DNA from: Maioricimonas rarisocia
Lineage (GTDB): Bacteria > Planctomycetota > Planctomycetia > Planctomycetales > Planctomycetaceae
Assembly: GCF_007747795.1 (NCBI RefSeq)
Contig: NZ_CP036275.1
Coordinates: 5,882,001-5,946,000, forward strand
Direction of reading: 5' to 3'
Length of the DNA stretch: 64,000 bases
A program made the position numbers and the translations under genes. Each line of letters starts with the position of its first letter. Positions within the stretch are counted from its first letter, which is position 1. Below, one piece after another: positions 26,079 through 36,922 of the stretch. The notes beneath the pieces are model-generated. The model was not told the origin of the DNA. It saw only the letters and a program-made list of their open reading frames with translations, and did no database searches.

Positions 26079-27101
26079 ATGGTCGCGATTGTGAAAAATG
26101 CCCTCGTGTCGTTGTCCCGTTCGCCACTGGTCGATCGGGGACTGACGTGGCTCGAACAACGTGGCGACGCTGAACAGAACCTGCTCCGCGTGCTGATGTA
26201 TCACCGCGTCGACGATGCCGACGCCCGTCCGCACCTGTACCCGGGGATGATCAGCACATCGCCCGCCGGTTTTCGTGAGCAGATGCAGTTTCTGGCGAAC
26301 TCGTATCAGGTCGTCTCGCTGCAGCAGGTGATGGACGCCGCCCGATCCTCGCAGCCGCTTCCGCCGCGATCGGTCCTGTTGACATTCGACGACGCATACG
26401 TCGATTTCGCACAGCATGCCTGGCCGGTGATGCGCGAACTCGGGCTGCCGGTCACACTGTTTGTACCGACGGCCTATCCGGACGAGCCGACGCGCCACTT
26501 CTGGTGGGATCGGCTGTACCGCAGCCTCTGCCGCACGACGCTCGACCACCCGGTGACCCTGGCAACCGGCATGACCATCCCGACGGATGGTGGCGAACGT
26601 TACCAGCTCTTCCGGCAGCTCAAGGAACAGATCAAGACGATGCCTCATGCCGACGCGATGCAGCTGGTCGACTCGATCGGTGAATCGCTCGGTGCCGCCG
26701 ATCCCGAGACGAACAGTGTCCTCGGCTGGGATGAGCTCCGAACGCTGCAGCGGGAAGGCGTGACACTCGCACCGCACACGCGGACGCATCCGATGCTGAA
26801 CCGGATCGAGCCCTCAGAGGCCTGCCGCGAAATCGAAGATTCCTGGAATGACCTGAATCGCAAGCTGGACGAGCCGGTGCCCCCCGTCGTCGCATATCCG
26901 GCCGGCGGGATCAGCGAGCAGGTCGCAGCAGCCGCGGAAGAAGCCGGAATGGTCCTGGGCCTGACGACGCGTCGCGGCATGAACGATCTCGAGCGGGCGG
27001 ATCGATTCCAGCTCCGACGGATTAACGTCGGCGGGCGGACAACGCTGGGAGTTCTCCGTTCACAACTGCTCGCGCAGACCCGCTTTCTGAATACGCGCTA
27101 G
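26079..27101 (+). CDS. polysaccharide deacetylase (NodB/CE4 family)
   Basis: 340 residues with a NodB-type domain: VLMYHRVDD near the start, LLTFDDAYVDF near 102-112 with the metal/catalytic Asp pair, LFVPT, and APHTRTHPMLNRI near 231 with the metal His pair. CE4 enzymes remove N- or O-acetyl groups from polysaccharides in a metal-dependent way. No signal peptide is evident, so the enzyme may act in the cytoplasm on lipid-linked units or be exported by another route. It begins 46 bases after the ATP-grasp gene. The acyltransferases on the opposite operon could provide the acyl groups it acts against. Confidence 0.88.
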   Translation: MVAIVKNALVSLSRSPLVDRGLTWLEQRGDAEQNLLRVLMYHRVDDADARPHLYPGMISTSPAGFREQMQFLANSYQVVSLQQVMDAARSSQPLPPRSVLLTFDDAYVDFAQHAWPVMRELGLPVTLFVPTAYPDEPTRHFWWDRLYRSLCRTTLDHPVTLATGMTIPTDGGERYQLFRQLKEQIKTMPHADAMQLVDSIGESLGAADPETNSVLGWDELRTLQREGVTLAPHTRTHPMLNRIEPSEACREIEDSWNDLNRKLDEPVPPVVAYPAGGISEQVAAAAEEAGMVLGLTTRRGMNDLERADRFQLRRINVGGRTTLGVLRSQLLAQTRFLNTR

Positions 27102-27241
27102 CAGAGCGAGACGGTCCCGCAGGGATTGCCGGATGCGCCGACTTTGCCGATTCCGCTGAGCTTGTCGCCTCAAATGGTCGATAGGAGACGTGAGAAGTTG
27201 ATGCCCCGGACCGGGGATGTCTCCTGTAGTGCGAAGCGGCA

Positions 27242-28678
27242 ATGGTTGGAAACCAGGGAGAACCGGCAGTGGATGCGATCGGGCCCACGCGCAGCCACGT
27301 GGTGTGGATTCTGCTCGTGCTGCTCCCGGGCTGTTACGCGCCGCTGCATTCCCCCGGCATCCCCGCCACACATCTGCCCGACCAGTACCGGATGCCCATG
27401 CGGACGGCCGGGGCACCGCTCAACTATTCGTCGCTCGTGGCCCCGACTCCGCCTGCGTACCTCCTGGGGACCGGTGACGTTCTCGAGATCACTGCTCCCG
27501 ATCTGATGCAGCGGGGGGACACCCGCCCGTTCCAGGTGCAGGTGCTCGAGACCGGAGAGATCCATCTGCCGCGTGTCGGCCCGGTTGTCGTCGGCGGCCA
27601 CTCGCTCGCGGAAGCGCAGGTCCGGATCAACCGCGCCATCGGTGCCGGGTATCTTGAAGATCCGGCCGTAACGGTGACCCTCGTGCAGAAAGGGGTCGTC
27701 AACGTGCTGGTTCTCGGCGCGGTCAATCAGCCGGGCGTCCACGCCCTGCCCCGTTTCGAAAACGACATTGCTCACGCGCTTGCTGCCGCTGGAGGCTTCT
27801 CCGAACGTGCCGGTGACGTGATTGAAGTCCATCGGCGTGGAGCAGAGACGTGCCCGTTGCCGGCGGCGAGTCCCGAATTTACCGGCAACACTGCCCCGCC
27901 CGAAACGATTCAGACGGTTTCGTTCGAGACCGCCGGTGCGGAGCCAGTCTGGACGCCCGAGATGGCGCGAGCGGCACCGGCTGCAGTTGGCCCGTACCAG
28001 TCGTACCGGGGCCGTTCCGGTCCTGTTGAGCCTCCCACGTCAGCACCGCAGCCGACGCACAGGCCCGCGCCGATCGCGCAGGCCAGTCACACTCAGACGG
28101 CCGCCGCCCAGCCCTTCGTGGCTGATGAGATCGTGTCGGCCGACGAACTCTTCACCGAGGAGACGAGCCTGCCTGGCATGGCGCTGGGACCGGTGGAGCG
28201 AATTTCGCTGCGAGGCATGACACCGCTGCTCGCGCCCGAACAGGCGATTCTGCACGCAGGAGACGTAATCGTCGTTCCGGAGCGAAAGGACAGCGTCTTC
28301 TATGTCGTCGGCCCGTTGAGCGAAACGAACCGCGTCCGGTTCACCGTCGGTGACCGCGATCGGGAGATCGGCAACGGGTTCCTGCTTCCGGACGACCGCG
28401 AAATCGACGTCGTGACGGCCGTTGCGATGGCCGGCTACATCGACCCGATCTATTCACCGACCACAGTGACGGTGCATCGCATCCAGCCGAACGGCATGCC
28501 CCTGCTGGTTCACGTGGACCTTATCCGGGCCCGCACCGATCCCCGTGAAACGGTTCTGGTGCAGCCGGGAGACATCATCTACCTGAATCCGGACAACTGG
28601 TGGTACGGTCGCCGGCTGTTCGACCGCACGGTCGACCGGGCTCTGGGCACGGCCGTGGGCCGCTGGCTGACCAACTGA
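27242..28678 (+). CDS. Wza-like polysaccharide export lipoprotein (OPX, SLBB)
   Basis: 478 residues. The N-terminus has a hydrophobic stretch ending LLPGC, a lipobox with Cys31 as the lipidated residue. A polysaccharide export domain follows (about 75-170, YLLGTGDVLEITAPD, GEIHLPRVGPVVVGG), then an SLBB-type beta-grasp (NVLVLGAVNQPGVHALP). A Pro/Ala/Thr-rich insert of about 90 residues (200-300) comes next, then a second SLBB-like domain up to the end (VYYVVGPL-like, LVQPGDIIYLNPDNWWYG). It would form the outer-membrane or periplasmic part of a Wza-type secretion channel. The long insert is unusual for the family. It follows the deacetylase by 140 bases and probably ends the operon. Confidence 0.85.
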   Translation: MVGNQGEPAVDAIGPTRSHVVWILLVLLPGCYAPLHSPGIPATHLPDQYRMPMRTAGAPLNYSSLVAPTPPAYLLGTGDVLEITAPDLMQRGDTRPFQVQVLETGEIHLPRVGPVVVGGHSLAEAQVRINRAIGAGYLEDPAVTVTLVQKGVVNVLVLGAVNQPGVHALPRFENDIAHALAAAGGFSERAGDVIEVHRRGAETCPLPAASPEFTGNTAPPETIQTVSFETAGAEPVWTPEMARAAPAAVGPYQSYRGRSGPVEPPTSAPQPTHRPAPIAQASHTQTAAAQPFVADEIVSADELFTEETSLPGMALGPVERISLRGMTPLLAPEQAILHAGDVIVVPERKDSVFYVVGPLSETNRVRFTVGDRDREIGNGFLLPDDREIDVVTAVAMAGYIDPIYSPTTVTVHRIQPNGMPLLVHVDLIRARTDPRETVLVQPGDIIYLNPDNWWYGRRLFDRTVDRALGTAVGRWLTN

Positions 28679-28701
28679 ACCGGCCGCCGGAGGTCAGCCG
28701 C

Positions 28702-30372
28702 CTAAAGCTGGCGTTCCCGCGTCGCAGCGAACGCCTTGATGATGCTGTCGCTGTCGACCGTATGAACGACGCTGTCGCGGCCCAGCAGAATCTGCTGCGT
28801 GTGAGAATCGGCATTGCAGCAGATGTCGACAATGTCGTCCCGGGCAGCGAAGTACGCGTCGACGATCGCAGAGTCCCACTGCTGGCCGGCACATTCACGT
28901 AGAATGGATTCGGCTTTGTCAAACGGCATCCCTTCCCGGTACGGGCGGCTGCTCGTCATGGCGTCCAGCGAGTCGGCCACTGCAATCACCCGCGCATCGA
29001 ACGGGATCTCATCTCCCTTGAGACCGAACGGATAACCACTGCCATCGACGGCTTCGTGGTGATGCAGGACCCCCGGCAGCACATATTCGAGTGGTTTGAG
29101 GTGTCTGAGCACCTTGTAACCGATCTCGGGATGCTTCCTGATCAGCGCGAACTCTTCGGCCGTCAGGCGCCCCGGCTTGAGCAGCACGTGGTCCGGCACA
29201 CCGATCTTGCCGATGTCGTGCAGCAGGCCGGAAAGATAGATCTCTTCGCAGCGTCGCGGTGATTCTCCGAGTTCCGCCGCCAGTCGCCGCGCGATGAGTG
29301 CGACGCGGTCGCTGTGTCCGCAGGTGTACGGGTCGCGGGCATCGACCGCGTTGATCATGGCCCGCACGGTTCCGATCAGCAGCAGTTCCTGTTGACGAAA
29401 CAGATCGGAATTGCGGGCATGCGACGCGAGAAACACCGCCGACGATTCCAGCAGTCCGGCCTCGAATGTGCCGAACTCCTGCTCGGCTGAACTGTAGGCG
29501 GCCAGTTCCAGGCTCATCTGTCCGGCGGTCTCGGCAATCGTGCGATTGACGGCCAGCAGCCAGCCATACTGATGCCTCTGGTTCGCGATGGGCACGAGCA
29601 CGCACGAATCGAGTGCGGCGTGCTTGCTGAGCGTTTCGCGGTCGCGGAAATCATTCATGACGACCGGTTCGTGCAGAGCCTTCGTCCCCAGGTCCCGAAT
29701 CAGCCTGTGCACGGTCTCGTCGCAGACCGCGGTTTCGCCGATGCGGGTAATTCTGCATTGGCCCAGTTTGTCGGTGACGGTCGACCGGTCCTCTCCGTCG
29801 AGGAAGTTGACGAGAATGATCGCTTCGGCCTGAACCATCGTCCGCAGCTCCGGAAAGACGGTCGCCGCGATACGGTCGGTCTCGTGGTCTTCCTGCGTGC
29901 ATCCGATCTGCTCGGCAAGCGACCGCAGCCAGACCAGTTCCTCGAAGTCGCGACTGACCTGGCAGACGTAGTCCTCGAGCTGTTCTTCGTACTGGCGAAT
30001 CTGTGCCTGTTGCGAAATCGAAACACTCGTGGAGCGGGCCAGTCGCAGAAGCAGATCGCGGCCGGAGTCGGTCGAGATGCCCCAGGCCAGCGCGTCCCGG
30101 CCATCGGTATCCACCACCGGAATGACCAGCAGGCTCCGCCCATCCAGCAGCGGCTCGACGAGCGGCTCACGATCAGACGCCACGCGCGCCAGCAGCGCAT
30201 CGATCGAATTGCCGTCTGACGTGACCAGAGTCGCCCGATTCCCGTTCAGCTCTGTCAGGCAGGACTCGGAATCGCGGCCGAAACAGAAGGACGTATTGAA
30301 CGCCTCATCCAGAATCAGTCGGGCGGCTGCAAACGCCGGGTCGTTCGCCGTTCGGTGGATCTGAACAGTCAT
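28702..30372 (-). CDS. HD-GYP cyclic-di-GMP phosphodiesterase with GAF-like sensor
   Basis: 556 residues: a variable N-terminal domain, a GAF-like domain (about 150-330), and a C-terminal HD-GYP domain (about 345-535). The domain has LLHDIGKIGVPDHVLLKPG near 381 and HHEAVDGSGYP near 437, all metal ligands and the GYP present. HD-GYP enzymes hydrolyse cyclic-di-GMP. It is convergent with the polysaccharide operon, 23 bases from the exporter gene, which suggests but does not prove that it controls exopolysaccharide production. No TM helix, so it is cytoplasmic. The start at 30372 is chosen because an in-frame extension of 28 residues has no domain and no good ribosome site. Confidence 0.88.
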   Translation of the reverse strand: MTVQIHRTANDPAFAAARLILDEAFNTSFCFGRDSESCLTELNGNRATLVTSDGNSIDALLARVASDREPLVEPLLDGRSLLVIPVVDTDGRDALAWGISTDSGRDLLLRLARSTSVSISQQAQIRQYEEQLEDYVCQVSRDFEELVWLRSLAEQIGCTQEDHETDRIAATVFPELRTMVQAEAIILVNFLDGEDRSTVTDKLGQCRITRIGETAVCDETVHRLIRDLGTKALHEPVVMNDFRDRETLSKHAALDSCVLVPIANQRHQYGWLLAVNRTIAETAGQMSLELAAYSSAEQEFGTFEAGLLESSAVFLASHARNSDLFRQQELLLIGTVRAMINAVDARDPYTCGHSDRVALIARRLAAELGESPRRCEEIYLSGLLHDIGKIGVPDHVLLKPGRLTAEEFALIRKHPEIGYKVLRHLKPLEYVLPGVLHHHEAVDGSGYPFGLKGDEIPFDARVIAVADSLDAMTSSRPYREGMPFDKAESILRECAGQQWDSAIVDAYFAARDDIVDICCNADSHTQQILLGRDSVVHTVDSDSIIKAFAATRERQL

Positions 30373-30615
30373 GACACATAGTCCCTGCGCCCGAACGCCG
30401 TTGTGTAGTTTGGGCCCGACACCGAAACCTAGCTCACCCTGCGGCGTTTCGCCCACGTGTTGATTGTTTTCAACGAAAAAGTTGTCACTTGAAATTCCTG
30501 ACCTAGGTTTCTAATGCCACGCGTCGACATTTGGCCCGAGCGTTACCCGGAGACATGTGGCAGGAAGAGAACACGTCAACAGTGAACGTGGTGTTCCAAC
30601 CCAAGGGAGACAGAG

Positions 30616-31050
30616 ATGAAGAGTGCAGTGAAGTCGCCGTGCGGTTCTCGAAAGGGTTTCACCCTGATTGAACTGGTGGTCGTCGTGCTGGTGATGGGGA
30701 TCCTCGCTGCGGTCGCCGCACCGAAGATGTTCGACACGGCCAGCAATGCCAAGGTCAACTCCGGGCGTCAGTCGCTGAGCGTGCTGCGTGATGCCATCGA
30801 GTTGCACAAGGCCCAGAACGGTGTGTACCCGGGTGACCTGGGCGTCGGCACCGACCTCGCCGACGATCTTCAGCCGTTCCTCAAGGGACCGTTCCCGAAG
30901 CTGAGCGTTCCCGGAGCGCCTGGTGACGGCAGCGTCATCTACGAGACGGACGGCGGAGGACTCGGTGCAGCGACCGGACTGAGCGACTGGCTCTACGACA
31001 ACGTCGATGGATCGCTCAAGATCAACGTCGCGGCCTACGAGACGTATTGA
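30616..31050 (+). CDS. type II secretion-type major pseudopilin (GspG-like)
   Basis: 144 residues. The prepilin signal SRKG/FTLIEL is complete: cleavage after Gly14, Phe15 as the N-methylated first residue and Glu19 as the mature Glu5. A hydrophobic helix covers about 15-38, followed by ALPHA/beta features of GspG with ALRDAIELHKAQNGVYP-like spacing (VLRDAIELHKAQNGVYP). These proteins form the pseudopilus that pushes cargo through the secretin. A good ribosome site (GGGAGACAGAG) precedes the ATG. It heads the operon that includes the GspE, GspF and secretin-like genes. No prepilin peptidase is in the window. Confidence 0.88.
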   Translation: MKSAVKSPCGSRKGFTLIELVVVVLVMGILAAVAAPKMFDTASNAKVNSGRQSLSVLRDAIELHKAQNGVYPGDLGVGTDLADDLQPFLKGPFPKLSVPGAPGDGSVIYETDGGGLGAATGLSDWLYDNVDGSLKINVAAYETY

Positions 31051-31283
31051 CCTGTGGTGGGACGCCACGCCCACAACGAGCTGTCTGGAGGCGAAGTGCG
31101 GGCCCTTCGCTCTCCGTCGCTCGAGTTAACGAAAGTGCCGCCTGTGGCAACTGAAACGATGAGCGTGATGCCTCCCGCTGAAACGTTCGCATTGCTGGAT
31201 TCCTCTCAGTGCGAGTGTCGACGGGTCGGGATCGCGGGCTTCGCACTTCAGTGCTCCATGGCAGCCGCGGAAGGATAAGAGCG

Positions 31284-31688
31284 ATGGCAACTGTCAAACC
31301 GCGGGTCCTCGTCGTCGAAGACAATCGCGTAATGGCGGATGTCGTGCGGTTCAATCTGACACGGGCCGACATGGACGTGAAGGTCGCCTTCAACGGACGT
31401 GCCGCACTGGCCGCTTTCAACGCCGGGCAGTTCGACCTGGTCATCACCGACTACCAGATGCCGGAGATGAGTGGAGAAGAACTTTGCCGTGCGATCCGAG
31501 GGGGCGAACACAACGCGTTGGTCCCCATCCTGCTCGTTTCGGCCAAGGGCTATGAACTGGACATCCAGGGTCTGGTCGAAGAGTTCTCACTTTCCCGCGT
31601 GCTGTTCAAGCCGTTCAGTCCCCGGGATGTCGTCGAGACCGCACGCTCGCTGGTCGAGCCTGCCGCCAGTCCGGGTGGAACAGAGTAG
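31284..31688 (+). CDS. single-domain response regulator
   Basis: 134 residues, a CheY-like receiver with nothing attached. The acidic pair is at ED (12-13), the phosphorylated Asp56 in VITDYQMP, a Ser/Thr at LLVSAKG and Lys109 in VLFKPFS, so all the receiver residues are present. AAGGA lies 8 bases before the ATG. The next gene, 9 bases away, is a histidine kinase, its likely partner. Because it has no DNA-binding or enzymatic output domain, it probably acts by protein contact, possibly on the secretion ATPase or the STAS protein in the same operon; this is inference. Confidence 0.9.
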   Translation: MATVKPRVLVVEDNRVMADVVRFNLTRADMDVKVAFNGRAALAAFNAGQFDLVITDYQMPEMSGEELCRAIRGGEHNALVPILLVSAKGYELDIQGLVEEFSLSRVLFKPFSPRDVVETARSLVEPAASPGGTE

Positions 31689-31697
31689 CAGGAGAAC

Positions 31698-33155
31698 ATG
31701 ATGCTGAGTGGGACGAGTCCATTGCCGCAGTCCCGCTGGCCGGCCACACAAGTGCGCCGGGCGGGCGCTGCCTGCCTGCTGCCCTGCCTTTCGGGAATGG
31801 CACTGTTGAATCCGCCGGAGATGCTCCAGCGACAGTTGCCCCTCGCAGCGGGTGCACTCGTCGTTCTCCTGATCGGCGCCACGTTGTATTTTCGACGGAC
31901 TTCGGCGGCCAGGGGCGATATCGAACAGCAACTGCGGCGACTGGGAGAAGCACCGTCGGTCGGTGACCTGCCGATCGAGCCCGTGCGCGGTAACGATCCG
32001 CTGGCGGCCGGCTGGAATGCCATCCTCGAGCGTGTCTCCGGACGGGCCGCGCTCGATCGTCTCGAGCAGCGACTGCGCGAAGCTCAGTCCGGCACGACCG
32101 GGACGCAACTCTCTGCCGTCCTCAACAGCCTCTCCGACGGGATCGCCGTCACCGATCTGCAGGGAACGGTCACATCGGCCAACAGCGTTCTCGGCGGCAT
32201 GCTGGGAACGAACGGGAACGTCACCCTCAAGGGACAATCGATTCTCACGCTGCTCTCGGAGTGCTGCGGACCTGACTCCGCCAGCATCCGCGAGAAGATG
32301 GGACGATCCACCCGACCGGTCGTGATCGAAGCCCGCCGCGGCGAGCATCTCGCGGACGGAGTCCTGCGAGTGGCCCGACAACCTGTCCTCGACGGCCCTG
32401 CCAATGTCACGTCCTATGTGTGGTCGATTCGCGACATCACCCAGCAGAAGCTCGCCGACGACATGCGCAATCAGTTCGTGTACACCGCGACGCACGAACT
32501 GCGAACACCGCTCGCGAACATCAAGGCTTATGCCGAGACTCTCGCCAGCCATACAGATATCGACTTCGAACAGCAGAAGCAGTTCTACAACACGATCAGC
32601 GCCGAGGCGACGCGACTGGCACGCTTCGTCGACGAGCTGCTGAACGTCAGTCAGATGGAGTCGGGCGCGCTGTCGCTGATGCGGCACGAGACCGACATGC
32701 TGCGATTGATCGAAGAAGTCGTCGAGCACGTCCAGCCGGAGATCCGTCGCAAGTCGATAGCCTTCGCATGCCAGACGCCGCCGAAGCTTCCGAAGCTGAA
32801 GGTCGACAAGGACAAGCTGACCGCTTCGATGGTCAACCTTCTGGGCAATGCCGTGAAGTACACACCTGCAGAAGGTCAGGTGCGGCTCGAGGTCGAAGTG
32901 GACGACCGGTTCATGCACCTGCACGTGGAAGACAGCGGGATCGGTATTGCCGACGAGGAGCGTGCCCGCATCTTCGACAAGTTCTTCCGCAGCAGCGATG
33001 ACCGGGTGCAGGAGGTCAATGGCAGCGGACTGGGCCTGGCATTCACGCAGGAAGTGGCGCGTCTGCACGGCGGATGCGTTGCGGTCACCAGCGAACTGAA
33101 CAAGGGCAGCCGATTCACGATGTCTGTGCCGCTCGATCAGAAAACGCAGTCCTGA
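31698..33155 (+). CDS. membrane sensor histidine kinase with PAS domain
   Basis: 485 residues: one hydrophobic segment near 46-65, a linker, a PAS domain (about 130-255), the dimerisation helix with TATHELRTPL (phospho-His266), and an ATPase domain (about 370-480). The latter carries NLLGNAVKYTPAEG (N box), DSGIGIADEERARIFDKFFR (G1/F boxes) and GSGLGLAF (G2). The layout resembles ResE/VicK kinases without a large periplasmic sensor. It starts 9 bases after the response regulator. The N-terminal start is not sure: 31698 and 31701 are both ATG. Confidence 0.9.
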   Translation: MMLSGTSPLPQSRWPATQVRRAGAACLLPCLSGMALLNPPEMLQRQLPLAAGALVVLLIGATLYFRRTSAARGDIEQQLRRLGEAPSVGDLPIEPVRGNDPLAAGWNAILERVSGRAALDRLEQRLREAQSGTTGTQLSAVLNSLSDGIAVTDLQGTVTSANSVLGGMLGTNGNVTLKGQSILTLLSECCGPDSASIREKMGRSTRPVVIEARRGEHLADGVLRVARQPVLDGPANVTSYVWSIRDITQQKLADDMRNQFVYTATHELRTPLANIKAYAETLASHTDIDFEQQKQFYNTISAEATRLARFVDELLNVSQMESGALSLMRHETDMLRLIEEVVEHVQPEIRRKSIAFACQTPPKLPKLKVDKDKLTASMVNLLGNAVKYTPAEGQVRLEVEVDDRFMHLHVEDSGIGIADEERARIFDKFFRSSDDRVQEVNGSGLGLAFTQEVARLHGGCVAVTSELNKGSRFTMSVPLDQKTQS

Positions 33156-33238
33156 ATCCGGTTCTCCCGAAGGGACGGAGCAAGGGCAGCCCGGCTCGAT
33201 GAACCGGACGCGAGTCGACACACGAGGGAACCCACGAC

Positions 33239-33570
33239 ATGTTTACACGATCCAGACAGGGAGCAGTCGACGTCATCACGGGGGATGCCCCGTTGAATGT
33301 CGATTCGTGTAACGACGTGTTGCATCAGATCGAGGCCTGCCTCAGTCACGGCCAGCCGCGACTGGTCATCGATCTGAGGGACATCCCCTTCATCGACAGC
33401 GCCGGACTGGAACTGCTGCTCGACGTGCAGGACCGCTGCGTCCAGGCTGGCGGGACGTGCAAGCTGGCCGCACCCAATCCGCTCTGCACGGACATCCTTT
33501 ATGCGACGGCGGTCGGGCTGGAGTTCGAGACTTACCCCGATGCGATCTCAGCCGCCGGGAGCTTTGCACT

Positions 33571-33574
<4 letters not shown>
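33239..33574 (+). CDS. STAS-domain protein (anti-sigma-factor-antagonist type)
   Basis: 111 residues, a single STAS fold. The core reads RLVIDLRDIPFIDSAGLELLLDVQ, with Ser54 in the place of the phosphorylated Ser of SpoIIAA and RsbV. The family relays signals by binding a kinase or partner in a phosphorylation-dependent way. No matching anti-sigma kinase is in the window. Its last four bases overlap the GTG start of the GspE-like gene (GTGA, 33571-33574), so it is translated with it and may regulate secretion directly. The role is inferred from context. Confidence 0.85.
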
Positions 33575-35331
<1,757 letters not shown>

Positions 35332-35392
35332 CCCTGAAGCAGAAACGCAGCGGGCCGCAACGCAACCAACCCAAGACTGTTCGACAGTCCCG

Positions 35393-36610
35393 ATGAACTA
35401 TCAGTACACCGCCAAAGCGCTCAACGGAACGACCTCATCGGGGTTTCTCGATGCCGGTTCCGCTCTCGAAGCGCGGCGACAGTTGCAGGAAAAGGGCCTG
35501 TTCACGCTGTCGCTGCGTCCGGCGGCAGCAGCGGCGATGCAGGCAAGTCAGGCACCGCGACGCATGGGCTCGAAGCGGGTCAGCCCGAGCGACCTGCTGA
35601 TGCTCACCTGCCAGCTGCGGGTCATGGTGCTCTCCGGCATCGACATCGCCGAAGCACTCAACAACGTTGCCGAATCCAGCCAGCATCCCGTCCTCTCGAA
35701 AGTCCTCAAGGATGCCTACGAGGACGTGGCGAGCGGCAAAACGATGTCGATCGCACTCGGGCGACAGTCGCATGTGTTCGGCGAAGCGTACGTCGCCAGC
35801 ATCGCGGCAGCCGAGGCATCCGGAACGATGCCGATGGCGCTGGGACGGCTGGCGGAGCTTCAGCGGAATGCCATTCGCCTGCGTGGCTCACTCGTTTCGG
35901 CTCTGGCCTATCCGGCCGTGCTGGCCGGAGTGGCCGTGCTGGTGGTGACCGCCCTGATCGTGTTCGTGCTTCCTCAGTTCGGAACCATCTTCAGCGATCT
36001 GGGCAGCACGCCCCCGATGATGACGCAGGTGCTGCTCGACACGTCTGCCGGCGTGCGCAAGTTCGGGATCTGGGGTGCAGCCGCCGGGGTGCTGGCTGCC
36101 GCTCTGGTATGGCACTACTGGCTACGGGGACGGGCCGCACAGTTGCGGGACCATCTGATCCTGAACGGGGCGTTGTCTCAGCGTGCGGCACGGCCACTCA
36201 TGCTCGGAGCGACATTCCGGCTGCTGGCGACCGTCCTGCAGAGTGGTGTTCCGCTGCTGGAAGCTCTGCAGCTGGTCCGCCGATCAACGCGAAACTCGCT
36301 GTATCAGAAACTGTTTTCGCAGCTTGCGGCAGAAGTGGAACGTGGCAACGGCATCGCCGACACGTTGCGACACACGGAGTTCATCCCGTCGGGTGCCGCA
36401 CAAATGGTGCGGACAGCCGAGGAATCCGGCGATCTGGCCGGTATTCTCGAAACGGTGGGATTCTTCTATGAAGAGGAAGGCGAGCGTCAGCTCAAGAATC
36501 TGGTGAAGATGATCGAGCCGGCCATCATCGTCTTCATGGGCGTGGTCGTTGCGGTGGTCGTTGCATCGGTGATGCTGCCGCTACTCGATGTTTCGACCGT
36601 GGTGAGCTGA
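35393..36610 (+). CDS. gspF: type II secretion/type IV pilus inner-membrane platform protein (GspF/PilC)
   Basis: 405 residues with two T2SSF domains (about 62-190 and 262-395). TM segments lie near 165-195, 218-243 and 375-400. The usual start YQYTAKALNGTTSSGFLDA and the FLPQFGTIF-like stretch (VLPQFGTIF) are present, and each domain ends before a TM helix. The protein forms the inner-membrane platform that links the ATPase and pseudopilins. It begins 61 bases after gspE. Confidence 0.93.
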   Translation: MNYQYTAKALNGTTSSGFLDAGSALEARRQLQEKGLFTLSLRPAAAAAMQASQAPRRMGSKRVSPSDLLMLTCQLRVMVLSGIDIAEALNNVAESSQHPVLSKVLKDAYEDVASGKTMSIALGRQSHVFGEAYVASIAAAEASGTMPMALGRLAELQRNAIRLRGSLVSALAYPAVLAGVAVLVVTALIVFVLPQFGTIFSDLGSTPPMMTQVLLDTSAGVRKFGIWGAAAGVLAAALVWHYWLRGRAAQLRDHLILNGALSQRAARPLMLGATFRLLATVLQSGVPLLEALQLVRRSTRNSLYQKLFSQLAAEVERGNGIADTLRHTEFIPSGAAQMVRTAEESGDLAGILETVGFFYEEEGERQLKNLVKMIEPAIIVFMGVVVAVVVASVMLPLLDVSTVVS

Positions 36611-36648
36611 ACGTGACATCCAGGAACCTGTACCGAAGGAGCTGATCG

Positions 36649-36921
36649 ATGAACATTCGCATGCTGCCGCGTCCGCTTCGTCTCGTCGTCACACCGCTGC
36701 TGTTTCTGGCGATTGGGTTCGCTCTCGGAAGTCAGCGCGGGTCGGAAGGGATCGGACATGCCGAGGTCCGCAAGCCACCCCAGCGGAAAGCGTTCGAAAG
36801 CGGCTCCGAGCGTTCCGAGAAGGTTCTCCGCGAGATTCTCTCCGAGCTGAAACAGATCGACGGCCGGGTCGAGAACCTCGAGAAATCCGTCAACACCATT
36901 GCACAGAACAGCGGGAAGTGA
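36649..36921 (+). CDS. small membrane-anchored coiled-coil protein, unknown
   Basis: 90 residues: a TM helix near 12-28 and then a short charged linker and a heptad-like helix (SEKVLREILSELKQIDGRVE, about 55-85). Family not recognised. GAGC lies 6 bases before the ATG. It sits between the GspF-like and PilM-like genes and the PilM-like ATG begins one base after its stop, so it belongs to the secretion operon. The shape is that of a small inner-membrane subunit or an assembly factor; no more can be said. Confidence 0.65.
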   Translation: MNIRMLPRPLRLVVTPLLFLAIGFALGSQRGSEGIGHAEVRKPPQRKAFESGSERSEKVLREILSELKQIDGRVENLEKSVNTIAQNSGK

Positions 36922-36922
36922 C

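Noticed and set aside
30532-30545. Sigma-54-like TGGCCC-N5-TTAC before the pseudopilin
   Set aside because: Only a partial match; the invariant GC at -12 is replaced by AC, so it was not listed as a promoter.
31587-33221. Minus-strand frame of 544 codons over the histidine kinase
   Set aside because: The plus-strand kinase has all its motifs; the minus frame has none.
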